A stretch of DNA of 64,000 nucleotides from Pristionchus mayeri (taxonomy: Eukaryota; Nematoda; Chromadorea; Rhabditida; Neodiplogasteridae): the NCBI GenBank assembly GCA_036245805.1, contig BTRK01000005.1, positions 44,875,216 to 44,939,215 of the forward strand, written 5' to 3'. The notes beneath the pieces are model-generated. The model had not been told where the DNA came from. It did not search any database and was given only the letters and a program-made list of their open reading frames with translations. Of this stretch, positions 28,449 through 40,550 are shown in pieces (within the stretch, counting starts at the first letter, position 1; every line of letters begins with the position of its first letter). A program made the translations under genes and the position numbers.

Positions 28449-30365
28449 CTATTCCGATCCGGTCGGATATTGCGTTATAGTCTCTAATTGTTTTTATTCA
28501 TCGGGGTAATCGCAATTTTCCTTGTTTATTTGTCGGTTCGTCGTCGGCCGAATTTAACTTATTCGGAAAAAAGGTGGTCCCTGTGAGATTCAAGTTGCAG
28601 CACCTCGTCAAAAAGGTGGGAAATACTATACATCAATCCTTGCGACCTTCGCGTGCTATTTCAGTCAATAACTGTTTGGTTTTCGGATCACTCATAATTT
28701 CCCAGAAGAGTTGGAGATGAGTTTAAATCATACATTTCATGTCGAATGAACCTGTTTCATTCGTGTTACATCACTGATACAAATGAAACGCATACATATC
28801 CGCAACAATCATTTCTGTATCAAATGGGAAAAATATCATCATCAACAACTCCGGTGAATGAGTGGCTGCAGCTGCTTATATGTAAAGGCATTTGTTGCAC
28901 GCTCCTCCCACTCGATTGTACACCTCATCGAAGAGAGAGACGACAGAGAGTATGCAAACTAATACTGATAGTGGATATAGATTTGCGGGTCTCAGGCGTG
29001 TGATCCTCATTGCAAACAGCCAGCTGCAGGAATGATCGGCGGCATCGAACCTATGATTATTCCATTTTTTTTTATTTTTCCCAACATTGAGCTGTTTACA
29101 ATCGTGCACATATTAGCGTTATAGCAATAGCGCTAAAGGAAACAAAATTGTGCGAAACAATCTATGACGAACGGCTCAAAATATACATCGAACACAGATA
29201 CGCCAGAGCCACAAAATATCAATATAACCATTTCCAATTTGTGAGCACCCTTAAAATTCGCGTTTCAGTATTATTACATAAACAAGACAAAACTAGCCAC
29301 AACAATAATCTCAGGATTTGTAATCAATTAAATGGAAAATCCAACTGACTAACAAGATAACGCTAGATCACAGCGAAGGAGCACTTGCTGCAGGACGAAG
29401 TCGATTGCACTGCTCCCTCCGCCCAGCCAGCTGTAGAGGACTTCAATGACAGAGATGATCTCCTGCAAGTGACGGGTTGAGGCGTGGTGAGGAATGAGGA
29501 GAACACGCGACGGCGACCTGCATCAACTTCATAGCAGCAGCCTATAGTTAGTTGCTTGGACGGAAATCGTGTGTGGAATTGATACAGACTACTTTGCTGT
29601 GGTTTTCAAATAGTGATGTAACGCGAATCTAAAAAGGTTCACACGAATCATTTTTGTCGGTAAATTGCCAAATAGAACCTCAATCAGAAAACGTTTTAAT
29701 ATGGTTGATAACCATGATAATTATTGATGCAAATAAACTATTTTCCGTTGGATTTACTAGTTCAATATTTTGTTCATTCCAGTTTCTCCTTCGTTACTCT
29801 CGCCTCGGTGTATTCAGTTTGAGAGAGTGAACTCTGTCGCTCGTGCTGCTCACTCCTCCAATCAGCAGAAGACGATTTCGACGACGAGAAGCGTCTGCAA
29901 AGATCGAGTTGAGGTGAATTCCGTATTTACGGTCGCATTCACATGAATTTCTTGTTGACGTTTTCGAATCATGCACATCCATGAGATACGTGTTTCTACA
30001 TCAGTATATAAGAGATTAAATGCAGGCTGTTATAATTCTAAATAAACTCAGACTTTTCCTCAACGGACGAGGAAGTACCCGCAACTGTTCTTCTGCTGCT
30101 GCAGTCTCGCACACTACTCATTTTTCCACTCGATTGCATGGAGAGGATATTGATGACAGAGATACCATGATTAGTATCTGTGAACTGGTTTTGTTCAAAA
30201 CATATACAAATTGAGCCTAAAAAGGATGCGTGTATCTGTGTTTCACATAGCATCTAATGTGAACGAAATTTTGCAGTACTTTATTTGCAGTACCTTCCCT
30301 GCCAGTAGCCATACCGTAACCAATCGATAGTATACATAAATTGGTGGGCATGACCTTGACCGGCT
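28449..30365. other. Rest of unit 1, with weak exon candidates
   Basis: Two stretches look exon-like on the + strand. One is 29785-29913, between TTCATTCCAG and GTGAATTC, reading SLLSPRCIQFERVNSVARAA in one phase. The other is about 29397-29470, after CTTGCTGCAG. They are not recognisable and their phases do not prove a gene. The same sequences repeat in unit 2. Confidence 0.3.
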
Positions 30366-33300
30366 TCGATAAAGTTGATCGCGTTTTCAATCGAAAACTT
30401 GTTTATATCTCCAAAGGCCAAATATCGTTATCCGTTTGAATCGGACGATGGGGCTGGCGATGTCGCCACTTCATCGTTCGATTTACAGTGAAGATAAATA
30501 ATATTTAGACACATTTATGAGGAACATATCGTACATCCACCACGACTGCTTGATATCATGCAAAGTTGCAACACAGATCACCCTACTCCCCAAGATATCG
30601 GGAATTTGAAAGTTCCCACATTTAATCACACGTCAGAAGCTATTCATTAGAAAAATTTCAAAATTTTTCACTGATGTCCGCGATAAAGTCAAACATCATA
30701 GAACAGACTATCTGAGAAAATCAACATATTTCTTCAGCGACTTGGCACAGGCCGAAAATTCGAATTCCTTCTGACTTCACCAATAGGTAGTACTCGACGA
30801 GGGAAACCGACGAGCATCGCCAGAATTTCGATCCGCATCCGCGCGCGCGGGGGCGCGGATCTTGAAAAAACTACAGTAATCCTCGAAATTTTTTTAATCG
30901 ATCCCAATCACTGCGGCGGTAGGGGCGCTGTGTTCCTTGACAAATTCTAACACTTTTTTACTCCGAGGAGTTTTTCAATCAGATTCCACGTAACTCCGGA
31001 AATCGATAATTTCACTTTTATTTCGGACATGAATGCAATTCCCCAGAAATTTTCGAACAACTTCCACAAATTTTATTGCTGATCGAGGTTCTGCTTGAGC
31101 AGATACAGATACTTCAGGTGAAAGGCGCGAATTAAAAATTCCACTAAGTTAGTCAAAATGAATTACGAATCAATTATGGTGTAATTTTTGGGTTACTGTA
31201 AGTGAGTGCAAAAGTTGGACGACTTTTCCCAATTGGTGAAATACAATTTTAAATCGATTTTCAAGATATATTACATCGATTGGGAAAAGTCGTCCAACTT
31301 TTGCACTCAGTTACAGTAACCCAAAAAATACACCATAATTGATTCATAATTCATTTTGACCAACTTAGTGGAATTTTTAATTCGCGCCTTTCACCTGAAG
31401 GATGTACCTGCTCAAGCAGAATCTAGATTAGCAATAAAATTTGTGGAAGTTGTTCGAAAATTTCTGGGGAATTGCATTCATGTCCAAAGTAAAAGTGGAA
31501 TTATCGATTTCCGGCTTTCGATGGAATCTGATCGAAAAACTCCTAGGAGTAAAAAAGTCTTCGAATTTTACAAGGAATGAAGCGCCCCTACTGCCGCAGT
31601 CATAGGAGTCGATTTAAAAAATTTCGAGGATTACTGTTGTTTTTTCAAGATCCGCGCCCCCGCGCGCGCGGATGCGGATCGAAAATCTGGCGATGCTCGT
31701 CGGCTTCCCTCGTCGTGGCCGACCTACTGGTGAAGTCAGAAAGAATTCTAATTTTCGGCCTGTGCCAAGTCTATTCCGATCCGGTCGGATATTGCGTTAT
31801 AGTCTCTAATTGTTTTTATTCATCGGGGTAATCGCAATTTTCCTTGTTTATTTGTCGGTTCGTCGTCGGCCGAATTTAACTTATTCGGAAAAAAGGTGGT
31901 CCCTGTGAGATTCAAGTTGCAGCACCTCGTCAAAAAGGTGGGAAATACTATACATCAATCCTTGCGACCTTCGCGTGCTATTTCAGTCAATAACTGTTTG
32001 GTTTTCGGATCACTCATAATTTCCCAGAAGAGTTGGAGATGAGTTTAAATCATACATTTCATGTCGAATGAACCTGTTTCATTCGTGTTACATCACTGAT
32101 ACAAATGAAACGCATACATATCCGCAACAATCATTTCTGTATCAAATGGGAAAAATATCATCATCAACAACTCCGGTGAATGAGTGGCTGCAGCTGCTTA
32201 TATGTAAAGGCATTTGTTGCACGCTCCTCCCACTCGATTGTACACCTCATCGAAGAGAGAGACGACAGAGAGTATGCAAACTAATACTGATAGTGGATAT
32301 AGATTTGCGGGTCTCAGGCGTGTGATCCTCATTGCAAACAGCCAGCTGCAGGAATGATCGGCGGCATCGAACCTATAATTATTCCATTTTTTTTTATTTT
32401 TCCCAAAATTGAGCTGTTTACAATCGTGCACATATTAGCGTTATAGCAATAGCGCTAAAGGAAACAAAATTGTGCGAAACAATCTATGACGAACGGCTCA
32501 AAATATACATCGAACACAGATACGCCAGAGCCACAAAATATCAATATAACCATTTCCAATTTGTGAGCACCCTTAAAATTCGCGTTTCAGTATTATTACA
32601 TAAACAAGACAAAACTAGCCACAACAATAATCTCAGGATTTGTAATCAATTAAATGGAAAATCCAACTGACTAACAAGATAACGCTAGATCACAGCGAAG
32701 GAGCACTTGCTGCAGGACGAAGTCGATTGCACTGCTCCCTCCGCCCAGCCAGCTGTAGAGGACTTCAATGACAGAGATGATCTCCTGCAAGTGACGGGTT
32801 GAGGCGTGGTGAGGAATGAGGAGAACACGCGACGGCGACCTGCATCAACTTCATAGCAGCAGCCTATAGTTAGTTGCTTGGACGGAAATCGTGTGTGGAA
32901 TTGATACAGACTACTTTGCTGTGGTTTTCAAATAGTGATGTAACGCGAATCTAAAAAGGTTCACACGAATCATTTTTGTCGGTAAATTGCCAAATAGAAC
33001 CTCAATCAGAAAACGTTTTAATATGGTTGATAACCATGATAATTATTGATGCAAATAAACTATTTTCCGTTGGATTTACTAGTTCAATATTTTGTTCATT
33101 CCAGTTTCTCCTTCGTTACTCTCGCCTCGGTGTATTCAGTTTGAGAGAGTGAACTCTGTCGCTCGTGCTGCTCACTCCTCCAATCAGCAGAAGACGATTT
33201 CGACGACGAGAAGCGTCTGCAAAGATCGAGTTGAGGTGAATTCCGTATTTACGGTCGCATTCACATGAATTTCTTGTTGACGTTTTCGAATCATGCACAT

Positions 33301-33687
33301 CCATGAGATACGTGTTTCTACATCAGTATCTAAGAGATTAAATGCAGGCTGTTATAATTCTAAATAAACTCAGACTTTTCCTCAACGGACGAGGAAGTAC
33401 CCGCAACTGTTCTTCTGCTGCTGCAGTCTCGCACACTACTCATTTTTCCACTCGATTGCATGGAGAGGATATTGATGACAGAGATACCATGATTAGTATC
33501 TGTGAACTGGTTTTGTTCAAAACATATACAAATTGAGCCTAAAAAGGATGCGTGTATCTGTGTTTCACATAGCATCTAATGTGAACGAAATTTTGCAGTA
33601 CTTTATTTGCAGTACCTTCCCTGCCAGTAGCCATACCGTAACCAATCGATAGTATACATAAATTGGTGGGCATGACCTTGACCGGCT
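30366..33687. repeat. Tandem duplication, unit 2
   Basis: Direct copy of the preceding unit at an offset of 3,322 bp. Unit 2 is followed by the unbroken version of the minus-strand exon candidate at 33616-33763, so unit 1 ends inside a copy of that exon and unit 2 carries the original edge. Confidence 0.95.
30740..31770. mobile_element. Foldback element (unit 2 copy)
   Basis: Same element as at 27418-28448, carried along by the tandem duplication. Confidence 0.8.
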
Positions 33688-33763
33688 TCTCCGTCATGCT
33701 CGCAGCATTCTCCTTATCCAACTCGGTGTGACTTGCCGTCATCATCGACTCAGATGTTAGCAT
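33616..33763 (-). CDS. Candidate coding exon, possibly a first exon
   Basis: On the minus strand TTTTTGCTTGCAG is followed at once by ATG (33763) and about 49 codons (MLTSESMMTASHTELDKENA, then a more hydrophobic end), finishing at AAG|GTACTG. An acceptor directly before an ATG would fit a trans-spliced or leader-spliced nematode gene. The tandem duplication boundary at 33687 cuts through it, leaving only the distal part in the other unit (about 30294-30366). Function unknown. Confidence 0.35.
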
Positions 33764-33789
33764 CTGCAAGCAAAAATCGATACGTGATG

Positions 33790-34808
33790 ATTGCATGTTT
33801 CATCAGTTCCACATAGTCAGTCGGATCGATTAAGATCGATTTTCTCGTGCTTCCAGGTTGAAAAAAAATTTTCAATTGGGCTATCGGGTGTCCCACTAGT
33901 GTCTCAAATAAAACGCGGATTGTCCCGGGTCAATCGTACGAGCTCTACAAACTTGAAAAAATATAACCTGATTGAGAGTCGAGTTGTGCGCCTGGCCGTT
34001 GCCCGCGGTGTCATTCTACAGCTCCACATGAACTCAATCTTAATTATATTTAACTTTTTAATTGCACAGTGCTCACTGAATTAGCGATCTAGGAACATTA
34101 GAGCATTCCAAATACAAGCAAGGAGTTAAATTATCTAATGCGAAGAAGTTTTCATTCGGTAAAGCAAAAAATTATCGTCACAACAATATCGGTGTTTCAC
34201 TCTTTTCTCAACTACTGAGTTGACGGTGCATCAACGATATATGAGGGGTGCCTCGCTCTAAAAAAATACAATTTCACTTCTCTTACCATGAGTTTGATCA
34301 TCTAATTAGTTATACTATAACTCTGTTTATAGTATCCAAGTCTCCTCAATTGCTTCACTAATGCTTTTCTAATGTCCCGTCGCGTGCAATCTGATGGAAC
34401 ACGTGCTTTATGCCGTCCTTCCCTCTCCTCGATTTATCTCACTCAAATCATCTTGAGGGGGATTACTCGCGACAACTCTCACTATACGGAGAAGAAACAA
34501 GTCTACATGACAACCTGGTCATGTTAGCACGCGATCACCAGTGATTAATTGTCAAGCAAGTAAGCGCGATGCCAGCTACGAGACCCGATGGCATGTCCGA
34601 TATTTCAATAATGAACTGAACAGCGCCCTGACTCGCATACGAATCTTCGACAATTATTGATTAGATGTAATAGTCATAATATAACACGACTGAAAGAATC
34701 ATCACATGCGAGACTACTGTGACCTTTCACGGTGTCTTTGAATCAACACTCTGTCAGCGCACCATATTTAAGTGTGAATTTTCGAATTTTCAATTTTATC
34801 CGAATCGC
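33790..34808. other. No supported gene
   Basis: A + strand frame at 33791-34084 has no recognisable content. The rest is AT-rich unique sequence ending at the duplication breakpoint. Confidence 0.4.
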
Positions 34809-34817
34809 ATATTCCAG

Positions 34818-35143
34818 GTTATTAACTATTACGGCCACAATGGAACTCCAAACTACCTAGTAAGTATCTGCATTTTTTTTAAATTGAAGGTTAACAGTGT
34901 ATGGTTGGAACACTAATGACCAAGCGTAATTCAAGGAAACCCACCATCACCCTCTCTTATGAGCCAATGTCAATATCATTCTACTCCATTCTACCTTGGA
35001 ATCATCGTAATACATTTCTATATTTACCCATAAATCTAGGCCATCTCAGTCATGCACAGGTCCGCCTCTGCCAGCCGCACTCAAATTTCAAATTCCGCAC
35101 TCACATTCGAATTCGAATAAATCTTTCTCCATTCCTGAATTAA
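34818..35143 (+). CDS. Two small exons forming the 3' end of an unidentified gene
   Basis: Exon 34818-34859 lies between TATTCCAG and GTAAGTATC and encodes 14 residues (VINYYGHNGTPNYL). Exon 35060-35143 follows ATGCACAG in the same phase and ends in a stop, with AATAAATGG about 8 nt later as a possible poly(A) signal. The peptide (VRLCQPHSNFKF, then alternating Arg/Ile) is not recognisable. Upstream exons should lie left of 34,809, but the duplicated copy at 54782 has lost that side. Confidence 0.35.
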
Positions 35144-36609
35144 TCGATAAATAAATGGGGAAAAACACTTTCGAGAATCCCGACACGTGAACCGAAAGAT
35201 TCCCGCCTATTCAAAATCTCTGAGGGATGTGGCAACACAATTATTGCGGGGTTGACGCTTGCCATAATCCATTATCTTGATATAATAACTTTCTATCGTA
35301 CCCACCATAATCCCTTGTGTAGTTCAGCAATCTTCCGCCCCCCTTTGGGCGTCTGCTTGAGCAGTAGTTTGTACTCGCTCACGTACCGCGCCCCTTCTTC
35401 ATCCATAGAGCATCGCCCACTTCAGCTGCAGTTGACGAGAGTAAGAACTAACGAATGAAGCAATCGCACTGAAAAACCCTCTATAGTATCGAGGAGAGAG
35501 GAACTTGGTGAGAAACTGTAACCAAAAAATATTGCAACATGGCTTATCTCTAAATATAACAGAAACTCTCACCGATAACGCGACGTTTTGAGTTTCAGTA
35601 CTGCATTAAAAAGCGACATTAAAAAATGAGGATTCATCGTGTCAGATCGCATTTCCGTCCCTATCAAAAAATAATTTTATAATTTTTCGAACAGAAGTAA
35701 AAGTAGACTCTCGAGGTCTTTGATGAATTGTGTTTCATATTCCATAGATAATAACGCGTAGTCAGAAGTCAATATATATCGAAGAAGTATAGGAGTAACA
35801 GCAGCTGTCGATATCGTGAAAGGGAGGCACTGTTTTCCATTCTGATGCAGACTGCATCCAGTTGGGAGCGGCGACAATGGGACTGACAACAAATGTCGTC
35901 CAGATAATCAGCCGAATCAATGATTTGGCAGTTTAATCACAGAGTATAATATGTGCCAGTGCAGAGTCAGTCCTGATCTCGTATTGTAACTTGCCCACAA
36001 AAAAAAATTTTTTCGTTCAAAATTTGAGATTCGCGTTTCAACACTATCCCAAAAAAAGAAAACTAGCATGATGTTTCGATTTATTCGATACACATGATAA
36101 AAAAACTCACTATCGACTGTTGCTATGAAGACGTTGCTGCAGGTCACCGCCGCGTGTTCCTCAGCTGCACGAGTGATCAGCTACATCGAATCTGAAAATA
36201 TTGCACTTTGCGCTTTTCCAATATTGCGCTATTTTCAATCGTGTACACCCGGGATTAGCTCTATGACAATACCACCAAAGGAAACAATACTGTATGCGAC
36301 AATCAGTGGCACAAGTCTCTCATAATACACTCAGTATTCACTACCACTTACAATTAGGAATTTACCATCACAATTCGTAATGGTAAGAACCCTCGATATT
36401 TGCGTTTCGCCATCACTTCCTAACAGAAAAAAAAATTGGATAGTTCCAATAGTACCTTCGGTATTCGTAGTAGTGAACTAAAAATTTACGATGATAAGAG
36501 GGAATTGATGTAGCTGTAATTCCACTGCAGGAGTCTCACTCAATACTCACTTCATCGATCCGTCTAATCGCGAAAAGAGTTACGCATTAGAAACTGTAAT
36601 CAAATATTG
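35144..36609. other. No firmly supported gene
   Basis: A 37-codon minus-strand frame at 35293-35406 (with YVSEYKLLLKQTPKGGRKIA) looks protein-like but stands alone. Other frames are low complexity. Confidence 0.35.
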
Positions 36610-36820
36610 CTATCAACTTATCACATGTATCACGAGTCAGCGAAAGAGAGCGGGAACATTTTCCAAAAAAATGTTACCATTCGCCTATATTTGAGTGGGA
36701 GAATACCCAGGAGAGATGATTTCGAAAAATATAGGTCATCGGTCCCAGAACCGGCTCTTAGGAAATTTCCGGTTTTAAACCTGGCTATGCTGTATCTCAG
36801 CTTCCAGACAAGCTACGGAG
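36610..36820. repeat. Left arm of a 2.85-kb inverted-repeat pair
   Basis: About 211 bp repeated in inverse orientation at 39240-39460 with moderate divergence. The outer ends read CTATCAACTTATCACATGTA and, inverted, CTAACAATATAACACGTGTA. The pair brackets the cysteine-rich gene and two other features. They may be the ends of one transposon or two copies of a short element; no target duplication was fixed. Confidence 0.75.
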
Positions 36821-37340
36821 GTGGCAAAGCGCTCGTGCAGAAAATTATCTCCTGCAACTGTTTTGTTGGAAACTTTTTACGGAAACAACAAATAAAAATG
36901 CTATGTAGGCGAAACCGAATTCAAAATTAGAAAATAATTTTTTTCACCGTCACGCAGGAAACTTTCACGGGATTTTTATTGCATGATATGTAAGAACAAT
37001 CATTTATAAGTATAGGAAAAATATTGAGGAGCGAAATTTCTGCTACCCAAGACTCGATTTTCCGCGACAAACGTGGTAAATATTCATAATGAAGTCGATC
37101 AATGTCACATTAGTTTTTTTTATGATAATAAATATGTGTAATTTGAGATGTTTCTAAGACAGTTGAATCAGTTTCTGATGAAAAAGGCAGAGTTCGACAA
37201 AGTTTGAAAAATCGATTTTCACAACCTCGATTTCTCCCAAGTTTGTGCAATTATAAGTGGCCGCATTAATAACTTCATGTGGAATGAAATAGTATAATTC
37301 GTAGTAGATTTCGATTATATTTGAAATATAATATACATGA
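36821..37340. other. No supported gene
   Basis: AT-rich sequence inside the inverted-repeat pair. Confidence 0.4.
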
Positions 37341-37744
37341 CAGATGGATGGCTTGGAATCTTTTGCAATCTTCAGTCAAATATGCATCTCCGGGACTGTA
37401 AAAACTAAAAACAATTTGTTTTCAGCTGAAATTGTGTGGTTGTTCACCAGATTTATGCATCTAAAATCACGAAAAAATAATTTTAGTCAGAAAACGCCAC
37501 CATAACATCTTCTATATGGGTACAAAAAATATAGGATTTTTTTCGTACTGAACTTTTTTTTTGCAAACGTATATACTTGATTTCTATGTGTTTTCTGACT
37601 AAAACGATTTTTATATGATTTTAGATGCACAAATCTGGTGAACAACCACACAATTTCAGCTGAAAACAAATTGTTTTTAGTTTTTACATTCCCGGAGATG
37701 CACATTTGAGTGAAGATTGCAAAAGATTCCAAACCATCCATCTG
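37341..37744. mobile_element. 404-bp foldback element
   Basis: The ends are CAGATGGATGGCTTGGAATC and the inverse ending CCATCCATCTG; the halves are inverted copies with the centre near 37543. The right end directly precedes an exon, so the CTGCAG acceptor there is made of the element end plus flank. Confidence 0.85.
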
Positions 37745-37746
37745 CA

Positions 37747-39239
37747 GCGAGGACGAAGAGAGATGCGAATATCACGGTGATGGACGAGGTGAGTTCAAAT
37801 TTGGCAGTTTGCACATGAAAATAGCGATTAGTCGCATGGCAGCTTTTGTGGGAAATCCAGAGAAGTGGTTGAATTTTTAACTTGTGCATGTAAGATTTTC
37901 CTCGTATGACTCAATCATTAGTTTCACGATTATTTTAAGATAGATGTAGAAAGTCACAAATAATATTTCTTGGAATCGCTCTTTAAAAAATGTACAACTC
38001 AGAAAAAAAAATTATTCAGGAAAGGCAAACAGTTATTTGAAAATTCTTTATTTTAAAAATTAAAAATAATTGTGAAATTCTCAGTTCGACAAGAAATGGA
38101 GTCTCTCCGACGCGATCGCCGACATTCGCAAGAGGAAGGGATACGAGGCGGGATTCTCCGAGGTAGAAGATCTGTTGTTTTAAATGTCATTGTTCTTCAA
38201 GCGCGCTCTAAGAGATCCTCAGTTTAGAATGAATTATTCGAAAATAAATTCCCTCATTGTTCCTGACTGGATTAGGAACGCGACAATCTAAGTAAACTTC
38301 AATACTGACATGGGTCTGGAGAAGTAATTTAATTTGGCAGTCGGATACTCGTCGTCATCCTTCCGGTCGTTGCAAGCAGACTGATGACTGTCTGAATGAC
38401 ACAGAGCTGGCCATATTCCGCAAGGTGTACCACTCGCGGACCAAGAGAGAGGTAGGTTACTGCAGTGATTACTAATTTGCATATCAAACATACCAAAATT
38501 TCTCGTCGACCTTGTAAGAAATGACTCACTCCATTTTTCACACACTCACTCCGAAATGAAACGAGAGAGACTATGCATAATGGAGAGAACATTTTCTCTC
38601 GAAGTCATACATACCTACATCAAATCTTCACTCCCTATTTCAGATCCGCCGCCGTAAGTGTGTCTCATGCGGTGGTGAGAGCAGTGTACTGGTGAGAATG
38701 AAGAGATCCTTCGGAGACCCGGATACTAATGCATCTGCGGTAAATTACAATTTTGCATACATTCTTCATACAATCTTCGCATACATTGAAAAACATCATT
38801 GATCAGATATGTTTCACGATGGATATAATTCCATCGCTGCCCCTGCTTCCGCGCGGGTTGGGAAGTATCGGTAAATGCTAGTCCGATCGGGGATCCGTGT
38901 CAAAAAACTAAATAATTAAAGATTTTTCTCAATGGAAAATCGTAGATCAAAGGTCAACATTTCAGTACAACTGCCTCGCCTTCCCGCAGTGTCGCACTCG
39001 TGTGAAGCGCTTCTTGGCATGTTTATTTTAATCATCACTACTTTTGTTTAACCAATCGATTGTAAATTATCTAAAACTCTGCAGAAGTAATTTCTAAACA
39101 CTGTGTTTTGCAAAGATTTCCTACAATCTTACTTTTCTACAGGACGAATGCAACATCTGCACTCCCCACGCGGAGAGAAAGCGAAGAAAGAAGAGAGACT
39201 TCGGCCAACCTCAGTGCTATCCCTGCAGACAGGGCGCTT
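37747..39239 (+). CDS. Cysteine-rich basic protein gene, six exons, unidentified
   Basis: Exons at about 37747-37788, 38085-38162, 38341-38451, 38644-38739, 38966-39001 and 39143-39239, with good acceptors (TTCTCAG, TTGGCAG, TTTCAG, TTCTACAG). Where both ends are clear, the lengths are multiples of three. The product has WSLSDAIADIRKRKGY, a pair of Cys in RCKQTDDCLN, CVSC, CLAFPQC, CNIC and CYPC, plus dibasic runs (ERKRRKKR). Paired Cys with basic stretches could be a metal-binding nuclear protein or a secreted cysteine-knot protein. No signal peptide is seen because the 5' end is missing behind the foldback. The last exon runs into the right inverted-repeat arm. The fifth exon's donor (CGT|GTGAAG) is the least certain point. 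Confidence 0.55.
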
Positions 39240-39460
39240 CCGTAGCTTGTCTGGAAGCTGAGATACAGCATAGCCAGGTTTAAAACCGGAAATTTCCAAA
39301 AAGCCGGTTCTGGGACCGATGACCTATATTTTTCGAAATCATCTCTCCTGGAAATTCCACCACTTAAATATAGGCGAGTACGGTGACAAGTTTTTGGGAA
39401 ATGTTCCCGGGAGGTCCGTGTTTGATCCACTGACTCGTGATACACGTGTTATATTGTTAG
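39240..39460. repeat. Right arm of the 2.85-kb inverted-repeat pair
   Basis: Inverse copy of 36610-36820. It supplies the last codons and stop of the cysteine-rich gene as modelled. Confidence 0.75.
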
Positions 39461-39806
39461 GGTTAGGTTCGAAATATCTCAACTCAAAGAGAACGCGCGA
39501 TTACGAGTTTCTTGAATACTTTGAAAACGTGTGAAGTGGGGATTCATTAATTCCAGAAACATTTTCAGATGTAATAATAAATACGATATACAGTTGCGGA
39601 CAAAAGTTTAGCACCAAAATTAAAATGATCATAACTACTTTCAAAAGTGAGATAAAGACTTACGGTTTGGAGCATTCGAGAGATACACCTCATGACATTA
39701 TCGGCATATGAATGATGGCCTGAAACCGCTCGGATTACAAACTGCCGTTAGATCGTGCATTAGGAATTGTTTGAATTGCGATAAATAGAGGAATGAAAAC
39801 AATAAG
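39461..39806. other. No supported gene
   Basis: A mariner-end-like CAGTTGCGGACAAAAGTTTA near 39592 has no partner. From 39729 the sequence is repeated at 44611. Confidence 0.4.
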
Positions 39807-40161
39807 TCACGAATGGTTTGAAGAGTCAAGTACGCCCTGCATTTGAGAGACAATGTTGTTGTACTTCTCCAAGATTGCATCTCTCTCCCTTTTGACATCG
39901 GCATTTTCCCTCTCCAGATCGGCGTATTTCTTCCTCACTTCAGCAAATTCCAATTCGAGTTTTTCGCTGTTGCTAATCTCCGACGTTTTCTGCATTTTTC
40001 AATCATGGTATGGCGAAATTTGACAAACCAGAGCAAAAACCAGTTCTTACTTTCTTTGATTCGGAATCCGCTACTCCATTTGCAATAGGAGGAGTATTCC
40101 CAGTGTAGGTAAGTTGCTGTTCGAGGGCCTTCAGTCTCTTAACGAATTTGAATTCAAAGTT
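39807..40161 (-). CDS. Coiled-coil protein gene B, two exons
   Basis: Exon 40161-40051 (37 codons, with FVKRLKALEQQLTYTGNT) joins in phase to exon 39989-39807 (60 codons and stop). Splicing is by GTAAGAAC and an acceptor reading AAAAATGCAG. The second exon is an almost uninterrupted coiled coil (NSEKLELEFAEVRKKYADLE and onward). It resembles exons 5-6 of gene A just upstream (RLRVIEKQLG and RIRDLKKELNSEKDRGNALE), so the two appear to be tandem duplicates. The upstream start was not found. Function unknown; structural or scaffold roles are common for such proteins. Confidence 0.6.
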
Positions 40162-40550
40162 CTAAATTGGCCTTACGCATACCATATTCATTGCTCTAAT
40201 CCGTGGTATGCATGCATAATCCTGATTGCAAGCATGGCCCTGAGGGTGAGCTGCCTTCTTCGCACACTGTGGGACGGGAACTGTTTCCATAAGCACCTAC
40301 AAAGTTTGTGAATTATAACGGAAACGAGGGAATGGATATAAAACGAGAACCAACAATGAATCATCGTCGCTTGTTGTGTGGTGATAAGAAGTGGAATCGA
40401 TAGAGCACAAGAGTCATTAATCAATCAAACGCTTTCCGTGTCCTAGATATTTGTTAGTATTGAAATGTAAACGATTTATGTTGAAGGCATTGTAAATCAC
40501 TTTATTCGATATTCACAATTTCATAGGGGCTCTCCGATCGATTAGCTCGA
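40162..40550. other. Spacer between coiled-coil genes A and B
   Basis: No supported gene. It includes the site (TA at 40444-40445) that carries a 903-bp insertion in the diverged third copy. Confidence 0.5.

Larger units (their letters stand above)
27044..30365. repeat. Tandem duplication, unit 1 (3,322 bp)
   Basis: The unit 27044-30365 recurs directly at 30366-33687. By eye only a few substitutions separate the units (near 29075, 29090 and 30007). The junction shares TC with both flanks. Each unit holds a 1-kb foldback and the same set of short frames, so those frames are copies, not independent genes. Confidence 0.95.

Noticed and set aside
28034..28509. Two open frames of 74 and 84 codons repeated at 31356-31831
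   Set aside because: They lie in a foldback arm and are copied only because of the tandem duplication; no protein-like content.
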